Origin: Hoskinsella mucinilytica
Lineage (GTDB): Bacteria; Bacillota_I; Bacilli_A; Erysipelotrichales; Erysipelotrichaceae
Assembly: GCF_045223415.1 (NCBI RefSeq)
Contig: NZ_JBEQZJ010000011.1
Location: 1-64,000, forward strand
DNA length: 64,000 nucleotides
Reading direction: 5' to 3'
Every line of letters starts with the position of its first letter. Within the stretch, counting starts at the first letter, position 1. The translations under genes were made by a program, and so were the position numbers. This document shows positions 17,618 through 26,650 of this stretch, in pieces. The notes under the pieces are model-generated. The model ran no database searches. It was not told the DNA's origin and saw only the letters and a list, made by a program, of their open reading frames with translations.

Positions 17618-18518
17618 ATATCTGGGAAGCATCAGGGAATTGTGTGACATAGATGTAAGTTTGATCAATGAATTCTCTGGCAGCTTGAAATAGAAATTTA
17701 TTCTTATGATATATAATAGAAAATTTACGAGTCAATGCGACATCATCGATGCGAACGGAACTGATCTTTTTTTGATCTAAATGATCTTTTACCAACAAGT
17801 AAGGAAGAATGGATACACCGATACCCTTTTCTACAGCATGAATGATAGCTTGAGAAGACATACTTTCCCACAATGGATCAGCATTCATACCATGAAGACT
17901 TAAATAGGAATCAAAGATATCACGACCTGCACTGCCTTTTTCACGCAAAAGAAAGTTTTCTTCCATCAGATCTTGGGCTGTGATGGTTTCTTTTTTTGCC
18001 CATGGATGATCATTTGCACAGATTAAGGTTAAATGATCTTTCATAAAATCATGACTATGAATAAATTCTTGTTTGCTAACATGTTCTACAAAGCCAAGAT
18101 CGATTTTATTTTCAAGTACCATTTGTTCAATTCTTTCTGAATTATAGATATATACACGGATTTTCAGATCAGGATATTTTTTTTGGAAACTTGAAACAAG
18201 ATTCGGTAAGACATGGTTTCCCATGGTAATGCTAGCTCCAAGACGTAGCTCTCCAACATTATCCCAATTTTTGATATTGCTTTCCATTTCATCTAATAAA
18301 CCGATCACATGTTGTGCATATTGACGGAATTGTTCACCGGCTTGGGTAATATGAAGCCGTTGAGAAATACGATCAAATAACTGAATACCATAATGCTCCT
18401 CTAACTCCGCAATGGCTAGTGAAATCGAAGGTTGCGAAATATAAAGGTGCTTTGCGGCTGTTGTCATGTTTCCATATTGACAAACAGCAAGAAAAATACG
18501 TAGATGGCGAATGTTCAT
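17616..18518 (-). CDS. LysR-family transcriptional regulator
   Basis: A 300-residue LysR protein. The N-terminal winged helix (MNIRHLRIFLAVCQYGNMTT, SQPSISLAIAELE) is followed by a periplasmic-binding-protein-like effector domain from about residue 90. It is transcribed away from the chromate-type transporter pair with 105 bp between start codons. The usual reading is that it controls those genes and itself. The effector is unknown. GGAGGGT precedes the ATG. Confidence 0.9.
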   Translation of the reverse strand: MNIRHLRIFLAVCQYGNMTTAAKHLYISQPSISLAIAELEEHYGIQLFDRISQRLHITQAGEQFRQYAQHVIGLLDEMESNIKNWDNVGELRLGASITMGNHVLPNLVSSFQKKYPDLKIRVYIYNSERIEQMVLENKIDLGFVEHVSKQEFIHSHDFMKDHLTLICANDHPWAKKETITAQDLMEENFLLREKGSAGRDIFDSYLSLHGMNADPLWESMSSQAIIHAVEKGIGVSILPYLLVKDHLDQKKISSVRIDDVALTRKFSIIYHKNKFLFQAAREFIDQTYIYVTQFPDASQI

Positions 18519-18530
18519 AGATACCCTCCT

Positions 18531-18552
18531 ATCATAAGTAAAATCATATGAT
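18531..18552. promoter_or_regulatory. Candidate LysR operator
   Basis: Perfect inverted repeat ATCATA - 10 bases - TATGAT in the divergent intergenic region, with the T-n11-A character of LysR sites. It lies between the two start codons. Confidence 0.4.
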
Positions 18553-18623
18553 GTTTATTTAATTATAATATTTTACTAATGAATTAACAAGACGTATACT
18601 GTTAACGTAAGGAGGGGATTAGA

Positions 18624-19199
18624 ATGAAATCAATCGAAACATATAAGAAGCTATTTACATCTACTTTTTATTTAAGTGCATTCACCTTTGGAGGAGGCTA
18701 TGTCATCATTCCATTGATGAAAAAGAAATTTGTGGATGATTTGAAGTGGTTAGAGGATGAGGAAATGATGAATCTAGCTGCGATTGCACAAAGTGCTCCT
18801 GGTGCAGTTGCGGTCAATGCTTCTATATTATTAGGATATCGCATTGCGGGATTAAAAGGAGCTTTGGTTACTGTTCTTGGAACGGTGCTTCCACCATTGA
18901 TCATTTTATCCGTTATCTCAATGTTTTATGTAGCATTTAGAGAAAATGCCATCGTACAGGCAGTTTTAAAGGCTATGCAGTCAGCAGTTGCTGCTGTGAT
19001 CTGTGATGTGGTGATCAGTATGTCATCTGGTTTGATCAAGGACAAAAATATCGTATCTATCGTTGTAATGATCGTTGCGTTTTGTGCAAATTATTTCTTG
19101 CAAGTGAATGTCATCGTGATTGTATTAGTGTGTGGAGTCTTTGGAGCGGCTATGATGTTTATGGAACAGCGTAAAGCAAAGAAGGAGGCACAAGTATGA
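18624..19199 (+). CDS. Chromate transporter family protein, half 1
   Basis: A 191-residue membrane protein of the CHR family, short-chain type. Signature segments are FTFGGGYVIIPLM and IAQSAPGAVAVNAS. Short CHR proteins work as heteromeric pairs; the second half overlaps this gene by four bases (ATGA). Family members export chromate or move related oxyanions; the natural substrate in gut anaerobes is not established. GGAGGGG precedes the ATG. The divergent LysR gene probably regulates it. Confidence 0.85.
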   Translation: MKSIETYKKLFTSTFYLSAFTFGGGYVIIPLMKKKFVDDLKWLEDEEMMNLAAIAQSAPGAVAVNASILLGYRIAGLKGALVTVLGTVLPPLIILSVISMFYVAFRENAIVQAVLKAMQSAVAAVICDVVISMSSGLIKDKNIVSIVVMIVAFCANYFLQVNVIVIVLVCGVFGAAMMFMEQRKAKKEAQV

Positions 19200-19753
19200 T
19201 TTATTTAAAATTATTTTGGAGCTTTTTTCAAATAGGTTTATTTTCCGTTGGTGGAGGCTATGCCGCAATGCCATTGATCCAAAACCAGGTCGTATCCTTG
19301 CATCATTGGTTGAATATGAGTGCATTTACAGATATCATCACGATTTCACAGATGACACCGGGACCGATTGCAATCAATTCAGCAACCTTCGTAGGTATAC
19401 AGGTCGCAGGATTACCAGGTGCCATTATCGCTACCATCGGTTGCGTATTTCCATCTATCGTTTTGATGCTATTATTGGGGTATCTTTATGGAAAATATCA
19501 TGAATTAAACGTTATTCAAGGTATATTAAACGGTCTTAGACCGGCAGTTATTGCATTAATCGCAGCAGCAGGAGTATCCATCGGAATTGTGGCATTTTGG
19601 GGAGAAGGAGCGATTTCTTTACCTTCAACAGACATCATAGGTGTCATCATTTTTGCGGTGTGTGTGATTATTTTACGAAAGTGGAAAGCGAGTCCTACAA
19701 TGGTCATGGTCATGGCTGGTATCCTTGGAGGTATCACTTATTTGATAGTTTGA
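19196..19753 (+). CDS. Chromate transporter family protein, half 2
   Basis: A 185-residue partner of the preceding protein, with the same family motifs (FSVGGGYAAMPLIQ, ISQMTPGPIAINSATFVG) and several membrane helices. The four-base overlap implies translational coupling and a 1:1 complex. A terminator follows. Confidence 0.85.
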   Translation: MIYLKLFWSFFQIGLFSVGGGYAAMPLIQNQVVSLHHWLNMSAFTDIITISQMTPGPIAINSATFVGIQVAGLPGAIIATIGCVFPSIVLMLLLGYLYGKYHELNVIQGILNGLRPAVIALIAAAGVSIGIVAFWGEGAISLPSTDIIGVIIFAVCVIILRKWKASPTMVMVMAGILGGITYLIV

Positions 19754-19775
19754 CCTTATTTTGATTATAGACAAC

Positions 19776-19799
19776 AAGACCTTTTTAGGTCTTTTTTTC
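19776..19799 (+). terminator. Terminator after the chromate transporter pair
   Basis: AGACCT-TTTT-AGGTCT followed by seven T residues. Confidence 0.85.
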
Positions 19800-19925
19800 A
19801 ATATGAAATCAAGAAAAGTAAGACTTGGAATTTGAAGAGAAAAGGAAAAAATGAAAGGAAATTTTAATAAAACAAGCAAAAAATATATTTATTTTACATT
19901 TTCATGATTTTTTTTTATTTTTCGT

Positions 19926-19951
19926 GTATCCTATCCCCTAAGGAGGGATAC
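19926..19951 (+). promoter_or_regulatory. Hairpin covering the ribosome site of the MazF-like gene
   Basis: GTATCC pairs with GGATAC and the inner bases TCCCC pair with GGAGG. The ribosome-binding AAGGAGGG is therefore buried, three bases before the ATG. This suggests translational control. Confidence 0.5.
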
Positions 19952-19953
19952 AT

Positions 19954-20541
19954 ATGGAAATCAAGAAATTATACGAACTATTAGAGCATGAAAAGAAAGA
20001 ACAGCGAATCACTGAAGCAACTTATTGGGATTATCTATGGGAACTTTATGTAGAAGAAAAAAGTGCTGATTATCAAATGTTGGCTGTGAAAGAAGCTATC
20101 CCTAGATTGATTAGTGATGATAATCTGAGAAAGCGAAGACACATCAACAATTGTATGGAGTTAGGACTGAATATCAAGATAGGTGATATCTGTTATATCG
20201 ATTATGGAGAAGCCTATATCAACGAAATAGGATATCAACATTTTGGATTGATCGTTTCCATTTTCCATAGCAAGGCATTTGTGGTACCAATGAGTGGAAA
20301 TCATGCGGCTTTCTTACAAGCCTACAGCAAAGATAATCCAAAAGGAAAACGTCATTTGATGCGACTTGGAAAAATCAAAGGAATGAACAAGGAATCTGTA
20401 TTGTTCATCAATGACGCAAAGTGGATCAATACCGCAAGGATCATTGATATAAAAGCGCATCTAAATAAGAACAGTTCACTGTTTCATGAAATTAAAGAAC
20501 GAGTAAAAAGCTGTCTTGATGAAGGCACTATGCATAAATAA
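19954..20541 (+). CDS. MazF/PemK-fold protein with an extra N-terminal helical domain
   Basis: A 195-residue protein. Residues ~70-190 have the layout of the PemK/MazF fold: KIGDICYIDYGEAYINEIGYQHFGL opens the barrel, FVVPMSGN follows, and HLMRLGKIKGMNKESVLFIN resembles the segment before the second catalytic strand. The first ~70 residues are charged and helical (LYELLEHEKKEQRITEATYW) and are not part of a normal MazF. No antitoxin gene lies on either side. It could be a fused or domesticated ribonuclease or a nuclease-dead regulator. The fold assignment is from pattern only. Confidence 0.6.
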   Translation: MEIKKLYELLEHEKKEQRITEATYWDYLWELYVEEKSADYQMLAVKEAIPRLISDDNLRKRRHINNCMELGLNIKIGDICYIDYGEAYINEIGYQHFGLIVSIFHSKAFVVPMSGNHAAFLQAYSKDNPKGKRHLMRLGKIKGMNKESVLFINDAKWINTARIIDIKAHLNKNSSLFHEIKERVKSCLDEGTMHK

Positions 20542-20571
20542 GGAAAAATATGCATGATTTTGAAAAAAGAA

Positions 20572-20633
20572 TAGACAAAATAATGCATCACAGACAAAAA
20601 CTGACAGAAACAACACTTTCTTTCTTTTAGAAT
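20572..20633 (+). promoter_or_regulatory. Spo0A-type promoter of spoIIE
   Basis: CTGACA (20601-20606) and TAGAAT (20628-20633) are separated by 21 bases, not 17. Bacillus spoIIE and spoIIG promoters have the same long spacing and need Spo0A~P. On the minus strand TTTGTC occurs at about 20574 and 20593, about 20 bases apart, resembling halves of 0A boxes (TTTGTCGAA). Confidence 0.5.
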
Positions 20634-20654
20634 GTTAAAGAAAGAGGTGGTTTT

Positions 20655-22520
20655 GTGGAAAAGGCAGTTTTAGGTAAGGAAAAAAGCAGATACCAGATCC
20701 GCATACAAGATGTCTGCTGTGCGATGATTTCCATTTTATTAGGAAGCATTGCCTCACCTTTTGCCTATATGTTCGTATTTATTTATTGTGCAATGTCTTA
20801 TATCAGAAGTACAAGAGAAAGTACGATCGTTGTGTTTTTTGTTTTATTGATGTCGCTTGCCAGAGGGGTGTTAGATACTTATTTATATGCATTGGGTTTC
20901 ACCTGCTTTTTTATCATCGTACATATGATACGCTTATTGGAATATAACTTATATGAATGGATCTGCGCAATCGTTACATTAATTATGATTCCTTATAGTG
21001 TTCAACAATTCGGTTTTGTAAAAGAGGTTGTGATATTACCTATGTGCACCTTTCTTTTGATGCGACAAATGTGTAAAGAATTTAATTGGATACAACATCG
21101 CTATGTACTTCCGGAAAGTATGTATGGATTGTTTCTGCTTGCGATTTATGTTTTGTTTATTCAAATGATGCCAGAATACAAGGAATATATCGGATGGATA
21201 TCTTTTGCTCTTATCGCCATGATATGCGAACCTGTGACGTTGCTTACCTTGTTTATGCTGTTGTACTTTTGTATGGGGGTACCATGGATCATGATGGCTG
21301 TGCCTGTGATTCTATGTGTATTTCAAAAAGAAAGGTTGCTTGCGGCAGTTGTCATATTATGTCTAGGTACTTATATGGTGCATAACGTGTGGAGCGTTGC
21401 TTATTTCTTATATTGTTTTGCCTTGTTAGCGATACAAAAAGAAAAGCTGCCATTCTTTACACCGTCACAAACAAAGCCTTGTATGAGCAGGTTTCAAGAT
21501 CAAGGTCTATTAAAAAGGCAGATGTTAAATTATGCGAGTATCTTTCAATCCTTAGCAAGTTATTATGCAACCATGAGCAATGAAGAAAGTGAATTATTAA
21601 AAACCATGGCTGAAGCACTTCGATACAATGCAGATGTCATTTGTAAGGCAGACCATCGATTTCAAGAACAGGAACGAATTGTCACTGCTTTAGAGGGCTA
21701 TCAATATGGGGTGGATGATTTTGTGATGGAAGAACCTAAACCAGGATATCTTCAAATCGTTATGGATATCTCAAATATCAAACGAGGTGAAATCAAAACA
21801 ACATTAAAACCATTGATGGAAGCCTTGATGCATCGTAATTTAGAACTAGATGAAATACGAAATCGTAGATTTTTTAATGGATTTCACATCTGTATGAGTG
21901 ATGCAGTACCTTATCAAATTGATGCATTGGCTGATAGTGTGAAAAATTCTTATACAGGAAATGGAGATACCTTTTCTATCTTTCGGTTTCGTCAAAGCAT
22001 GGTATGTATGATATCCGATGGTATGGGAAATGGAGAACGGGCTGCGCAAAGCAGTCAATTGATTACCACTATATTTCAAAGGATGATGATTAGTGGGATT
22101 ACACAGGATGCCGCAATCAAATGCATCAATAAGCTGATACAAAGTGATGCATTCGCAACGCTTGACGTTATGTGTTTTAATTATGCGTTAGGTATTGCTT
22201 ATATATCGAAATCAGCCGCATGTCCTACTTATCTCATGCGTGATCATAAGCTTTATGAAATTAGTGGCAATGCATTACCTGTAGGCATTGTGTCTGTGAT
22301 GCAACCGGACTGTTTTTCTATTGAGTTAGAAGATGGTGATGAATTTATTATGATGAGTGATGGAATCGAGGCGCATGAATTTTATGAATGGATGAGAGAA
22401 CGACAGTCTCATAGTCTACGAGAAGATGTGGATATTTTCCGGGAAATACTTGAGAAGACGAGAAGAAAGGATGATTCTACCTTTATCATAACCAAAGTCA
22501 GTAAAAATCAGAGAATGTAG
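20655..22520 (+). CDS. spoIIE: SpoIIE serine phosphatase, stage II sporulation
   Basis: A 621-residue protein with a GTG start behind AAAGAGGTGG. Residues ~15-275 contain about eight to ten membrane helices, followed by a linker with a regulatory region. The C-terminal PP2C phosphatase (about 385-620) shows VCMISDGMGNGERAAQSS and DEFIMMSDGIEAHEF. SpoIIE dephosphorylates the anti-anti-sigma SpoIIAA to activate sigma-F and interacts with FtsZ at the polar septum. It is shorter than the Bacillus protein (about 827 residues), mainly in the central region. The order spoIIE-tilS-hpt-ftsH is conserved in Firmicutes. Confidence 0.92.
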   Translation: MEKAVLGKEKSRYQIRIQDVCCAMISILLGSIASPFAYMFVFIYCAMSYIRSTRESTIVVFFVLLMSLARGVLDTYLYALGFTCFFIIVHMIRLLEYNLYEWICAIVTLIMIPYSVQQFGFVKEVVILPMCTFLLMRQMCKEFNWIQHRYVLPESMYGLFLLAIYVLFIQMMPEYKEYIGWISFALIAMICEPVTLLTLFMLLYFCMGVPWIMMAVPVILCVFQKERLLAAVVILCLGTYMVHNVWSVAYFLYCFALLAIQKEKLPFFTPSQTKPCMSRFQDQGLLKRQMLNYASIFQSLASYYATMSNEESELLKTMAEALRYNADVICKADHRFQEQERIVTALEGYQYGVDDFVMEEPKPGYLQIVMDISNIKRGEIKTTLKPLMEALMHRNLELDEIRNRRFFNGFHICMSDAVPYQIDALADSVKNSYTGNGDTFSIFRFRQSMVCMISDGMGNGERAAQSSQLITTIFQRMMISGITQDAAIKCINKLIQSDAFATLDVMCFNYALGIAYISKSAACPTYLMRDHKLYEISGNALPVGIVSVMQPDCFSIELEDGDEFIMMSDGIEAHEFYEWMRERQSHSLREDVDIFREILEKTRRKDDSTFIITKVSKNQRM

Positions 22521-22528
22521 GGATATTG

Positions 22529-22558
22529 GCACTGAACACAGTGCTTTTCTTTTATTTT
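22529..22558 (+). terminator. Terminator after spoIIE
   Basis: GCACTG-AACA-CAGTGC followed by TTTTCTTTTATTTT. Confidence 0.75.
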
Positions 22559-22592
22559 CATGTCAATAAAAAGATGCTTTTTTTTTGATGTA

Positions 22593-22601
22593 TGATATAA
22601 T
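22593..22601 (+). promoter_or_regulatory. Extended -10 promoter abutting the tilS start codon
   Basis: TGATATAAT ends six bases before the tilS ATG, so transcription should begin at or within a base or two of the start codon. No purine-rich ribosome site precedes the ATG. Confidence 0.6.
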
Positions 22602-22607
22602 ACGCAT

Positions 22608-23828
22608 ATGAAATTATTAGAACTTGAACATAACAAAACATATATCATCGGTGTTAGCGGAGGTCCTGATTCTATGGCACTTTTGGATATGTGTGTAAAA
22701 GCAAAACTGAATATCGTGATAGCACATATGAATTACCAAGTAAGGAAATCGGCGTTTCGAGATATGGAAATCGTGGAGCAATATGCCAAACAGTATCATA
22801 TCCCTTGTGAAATTCGTTTACAGGAAAAGCCATGCAAAGGTAATTTCGAAGCGTTTGCCAGAGAACAACGCTATGCTTTTTATGCGGAGCTTATGCATCG
22901 CTATCATGGGGAAGGAGTATTGTTAGCTCATCATTTGGATGATCATCTGGAAACTTATCTCATGCAGAAACAAAGAAATAGTGAAGGAAGTGTGTGGGGC
23001 ATTCGTGAGCAGACAGTGATACATGGCTGTAACATTCTACGCCCATTACTTTCTTATACGAAAAATGATATCATGGACTATTGTGAAAAATTTAAAGTGC
23101 CTTATGGAATAGATGAAACCAATTTAGGGAATGATTATACTAGAAATAGAATTAGACATGAGATCATCGAACCGATGAGCAGAGAGGAAAAAGAGGCTTT
23201 GGCTACACTCATTTTACAAGAAAATGAACAAAAAGCTGCGAAAACAAGGAAATGGAAACAATATCTTTCTACTTGGCAGCATACAGTAGAAGAGTTGAGT
23301 TTACTAGAGGAGGAAGACTTGAAAGAATTACTTCAAGTGTTGATTTATGAACAATTAAAGCTTTCTTTGAATCATCATGAAATCAATATACTAGTAAAAC
23401 TGATCCAAAAGCATGAAGATGGATGGTCACGTGTCATAGCAAATAAATATGAATTTTATCAAGAATATGGTAAACTTTGTATAGATTCCATCAAAGAACA
23501 AACGTTTTCTTATACCTATGATCGCATTCGTTTTGAGCAAACACCGTATTTCACAATCAGTGATCATGGAAGCTCTACCGAGGCTTTGACCTTGCAAGAG
23601 GATGATTTCCCAATTACCATACGAAATGCACAAGCAGGCGATGTTATCCAGTTAAGATTCGGTAGAAAAAAGCTGAATCGTTGGTTTATTGATCGTAAGA
23701 TACCAAAAAAAGAACGTAAAATATGGCCTGTGGTAACCAACAAGGATGGAATTGTAATACTGGTACCGAAAATCGGCTGTGATATTGCACATTTCTCTAA
23801 CAATCCTACGTTATTTGTGTTAAAATAG
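22608..23828 (+). CDS. tilS: tRNA(Ile)-lysidine synthetase
   Basis: A 406-residue PP-loop ATPase that attaches lysine to C34 of the minor tRNA(Ile), so that it reads AUA. The ATP motif GVSGGPDSMALLDM lies at residues 15-28, with the downstream LAHHLDDHLETYLM and NDYTRNRIRHEII motifs and a C-terminal TilS domain (IRNAQAGDVIQLRFG). The start codon follows immediately after a -10 element, suggesting a leaderless message. The neighbours hpt and ftsH match the usual gene order. Confidence 0.95.
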   Translation: MKLLELEHNKTYIIGVSGGPDSMALLDMCVKAKLNIVIAHMNYQVRKSAFRDMEIVEQYAKQYHIPCEIRLQEKPCKGNFEAFAREQRYAFYAELMHRYHGEGVLLAHHLDDHLETYLMQKQRNSEGSVWGIREQTVIHGCNILRPLLSYTKNDIMDYCEKFKVPYGIDETNLGNDYTRNRIRHEIIEPMSREEKEALATLILQENEQKAAKTRKWKQYLSTWQHTVEELSLLEEEDLKELLQVLIYEQLKLSLNHHEINILVKLIQKHEDGWSRVIANKYEFYQEYGKLCIDSIKEQTFSYTYDRIRFEQTPYFTISDHGSSTEALTLQEDDFPITIRNAQAGDVIQLRFGRKKLNRWFIDRKIPKKERKIWPVVTNKDGIVILVPKIGCDIAHFSNNPTLFVLK

Positions 23829-23855
23829 AAGGTAGCTGTATTAGGAGGATCATTC

Positions 23856-24395
23856 ATGCGTGATGTTATTGAAAAAGTATTAGTAACAGAAGAAGAAATC
23901 GTGAAACGTAGCCGAGAACTTGGCGCTGAAATCACAAAAGATTATGAAAAAACAAATGAAACACCATTGGTGGTAGCACTACTGAAAGGAAGTGTTCCTT
24001 TTTTAGCTGAAATCATCAAACATATAGATATGGACATTCAATTTGATTTTATGGATGTTTCCAGTTATCAGGGAACAGAATCTATTGGCGATATTCGTAT
24101 TGACAAAGATCTGGATTGTTCTGTAAAGGATATCTCAATTTTGTTGGTGGAGGATATCGTTGACACCGGCAGAACCTTGAAGGAAGTCACTAAACTTTTG
24201 AAAAACAAAGGTGCGAAAGATGTAAAAGTCGTTTCTTTGTTAGATAAACCTGATCGTCGTGTGGTGGATATCGAAGCGGACTATGTTGGTTTTACCATTC
24301 CAAATGAATTCGTTGTAGGGTTCGGTTTGGATTATGACCAGAAGTACCGTAATCTACCTTATATTGGTGTGTTGAAACCTGAAATCTATAAATAA
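23856..24395 (+). CDS. hpt: Hypoxanthine phosphoribosyltransferase
   Basis: A 179-residue purine salvage enzyme making IMP and GMP from hypoxanthine or guanine and PRPP. The PRPP-binding motif is ILLVEDIVDTGRTLKEV (about 95-111) and the base-contacting loop is FVVGFGLDYDQKYRNLPYIG. AGGAGG precedes the ATG. It lies 27 bp after tilS and 17 bp before ftsH. In Bacillus the HprT and TilS proteins also regulate ftsH. Confidence 0.96.
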   Translation: MRDVIEKVLVTEEEIVKRSRELGAEITKDYEKTNETPLVVALLKGSVPFLAEIIKHIDMDIQFDFMDVSSYQGTESIGDIRIDKDLDCSVKDISILLVEDIVDTGRTLKEVTKLLKNKGAKDVKVVSLLDKPDRRVVDIEADYVGFTIPNEFVVGFGLDYDQKYRNLPYIGVLKPEIYK

Positions 24396-24412
24396 AAAAG
24401 GAGGACTTGGGT

Positions 24413-26443
24413 ATGAAAAATAAAAAGGTCATAAGCCTTTGGCCCTACTTGCTGATCCTTGCAATTCTGGCAGTCCTAGTTACGTATGGGACTGGAAGCA
24501 ATACGAAAACATTCAATTACAATGAATTTTTAGCAAATGCTGAAAAAATGGAATTCAAAAAGGTTGAAATGGCAATGGGCACTACTGTGATCGATGTTAG
24601 CGGAACCTATGCAACAAGTAAAGGAAATGCTAGTTTTAAGGTAACTGTACCAAATACAGAGGAAAATGTAAAATGGTTGACAGATACTTTATCAAAGGAT
24701 AAGAGCACAGAGCTGACAACAAGAGATCCAAATCAGGAAAGCTTCCTGATGAAATTCTTTATCAATGTATTCCCTTATTTGATGCTTGCGGGTATCGCAA
24801 TTTTCTTCTTTACGAAGATGAATAGCGGAGGTAGCAATAAGGCATTTGAATTCAGTAAATCAAAAGCTAGAATCGAAGGAAACATCAAGGTACGTTTTAA
24901 AGATGTAGCCGGATGTGATGAAGAAAAAGAAGAAGTAAAAGAGATTATTGATTATTTAAAAGATCCTAAAAAGTTTACGGATATGGGAGCACGTATACCT
25001 AAGGGGATGCTGATGGTTGGTCCTCCAGGTACAGGTAAAACGTTGCTTGCTAAAGCAGTAGCCGGTGAAGCAAATGTTCCGTTTTTCTCTATCAGTGGTA
25101 GTGATTTCGTAGAGATGTTTGTTGGTACTGGAGCAAGCCGTGTACGTGACATGTTTAAAAAAGCTCAACAAACAGCACCTTGTATCGTATTTATTGACGA
25201 AATTGATGCTGTTGGTAGACAGCGTGGAGCCGGTATGGGTGGCGGAAATGATGAACGTGAACAGACATTAAACCAGTTATTGGTTGAAATGGATGGTATG
25301 GGTGAAAACAAAGGTATTGTTATTATTGCAGCTACCAATCGACCTGATGTATTGGACCCTGCGTTATTGCGTAGTGGACGATTTGATCGTCAGATAACGG
25401 TAAACCTACCTGATAAAAAAGGACGTTTTGAAATTTTGAAGGTTCATGCTAGAAACAAGAAACTTGGAAATGATATTTCACTGGAATCCCTTGCGAAACG
25501 TACACCGGGATTCTCAGGTGCAGATTTGGAAAATGTTTTGAACGAAGGTGCTATTCTTGCAGTTCGTGATAAACGTAAGGTCATTACGATGGAAGATCTA
25601 GATGAAGCAATCGACCGTGTTATGATGGGACCTGCGAAAAAATCTAGAAAGTATACAGAAAAAGAAAAACGCCTAGTGGCGTTCCATGAAGCAGGACATG
25701 CTGTTATCGGTATCAAACTGGAAGATGCCGACATGGTAGAAAAAGTTACTATCATCCCTCGTGGTGAAGCAGGTGGCTATAACCTAATGACACCAAGAGA
25801 AGAAAAAATGATGCCTACCAAAGCTGATTTTATGGCTCAGATTACCGGTTTATTGGGTGGTCGTGTGGCAGAAGAAGTTGTGTTTAATGAAATCTCTGCA
25901 GGAGCTAGCAATGATATTCAACGTGCTACTAAAATCGCAAAGGCTATGGTAAGAAGCTGGGGTATGTCAAACCTTGGACCTATTCAATATGATGATGGAA
26001 CAGGGAATGTATTCCTTGGTAGAGACTATGGTTCCGGTAGCAATTACTCCGGTGAAATTGCATATGAAATCGATAAGGAAATTCGTAAGATCATCAATGA
26101 ATGTTATGATCATGCGAAACAAATCATCACAGAACATATTGATCTATTGACATTGATTGCCAATACCTTAGTAGAAGAAGAAACAATTACAAGTGAACAA
26201 ATCAATAATTTGGTTACTTATGGTAGTTTGACTAATCCTAATGAAGTGAAAAAGGAAGCAACTACTTCAGAGGATGTAGAAAACCAGATCAAACAGGATA
26301 ATATGGAAGCACAGGAAGTTCTTCATGATGACATTGATCATCACGATGCTGAGGAAGAAAAGAAAAAACAGGAAAAGGTCAGCTTTGAAGAAGCGATGAA
26401 GGAACTTACAAAAAGTGATGACTATGATGAATCAAAAGAATAA
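24413..26443 (+). CDS. ftsH: ATP-dependent zinc metalloprotease FtsH
   Basis: A 676-residue membrane protease of the AAA family. Two membrane helices (about 8-26 and 117-135) flank a small external domain. The AAA module has Walker A GPPGTGKT (about 203) and Walker B CIVFIDEIDAVG. The M41 zinc protease has HEAGH near residue 424. I use the ATG at 24413, eight bases after AAGGAGGA; an in-frame TTG six bases earlier sits too close to that site. The tail is acidic and Lys/Glu rich. It degrades misfolded membrane proteins and specific regulators, including factors needed for sporulation in Bacillus. Confidence 0.97.
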   Translation: MKNKKVISLWPYLLILAILAVLVTYGTGSNTKTFNYNEFLANAEKMEFKKVEMAMGTTVIDVSGTYATSKGNASFKVTVPNTEENVKWLTDTLSKDKSTELTTRDPNQESFLMKFFINVFPYLMLAGIAIFFFTKMNSGGSNKAFEFSKSKARIEGNIKVRFKDVAGCDEEKEEVKEIIDYLKDPKKFTDMGARIPKGMLMVGPPGTGKTLLAKAVAGEANVPFFSISGSDFVEMFVGTGASRVRDMFKKAQQTAPCIVFIDEIDAVGRQRGAGMGGGNDEREQTLNQLLVEMDGMGENKGIVIIAATNRPDVLDPALLRSGRFDRQITVNLPDKKGRFEILKVHARNKKLGNDISLESLAKRTPGFSGADLENVLNEGAILAVRDKRKVITMEDLDEAIDRVMMGPAKKSRKYTEKEKRLVAFHEAGHAVIGIKLEDADMVEKVTIIPRGEAGGYNLMTPREEKMMPTKADFMAQITGLLGGRVAEEVVFNEISAGASNDIQRATKIAKAMVRSWGMSNLGPIQYDDGTGNVFLGRDYGSGSNYSGEIAYEIDKEIRKIINECYDHAKQIITEHIDLLTLIANTLVEEETITSEQINNLVTYGSLTNPNEVKKEATTSEDVENQIKQDNMEAQEVLHDDIDHHDAEEEKKKQEKVSFEEAMKELTKSDDYDESKE

Positions 26444-26470
26444 GAGATAGCAAACGCTATCTCTTTTTTT
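26443..26470 (+). terminator. Terminator after ftsH
   Basis: AGAGATAGC-AAAC-GCTATCTCT followed by a T run. Confidence 0.9.
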
Positions 26471-26531
26471 CATGATATGAGAGATACCACAATCACAGTG
26501 AGAGGATATTGATCTGTATAATAAGTATGTG

Positions 26532-26559
26532 AAAAAAATTACCCATTCGATTGGGTAAT
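26532..26559 (-). terminator. Terminator of the leftward PRD regulator
   Basis: On the minus strand ATTACCCA and TGGGTAAT pair across a short loop and are followed by seven T residues. Confidence 0.8.
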
Positions 26560-26650
26560 GAAAATGGCGCTAACAGAGAAAATCTATGACATACATGTAT
26601 AAAAAGATATGGTATAGGTGTAATTTGAGTGTTTTTAACATCACTTTTTT

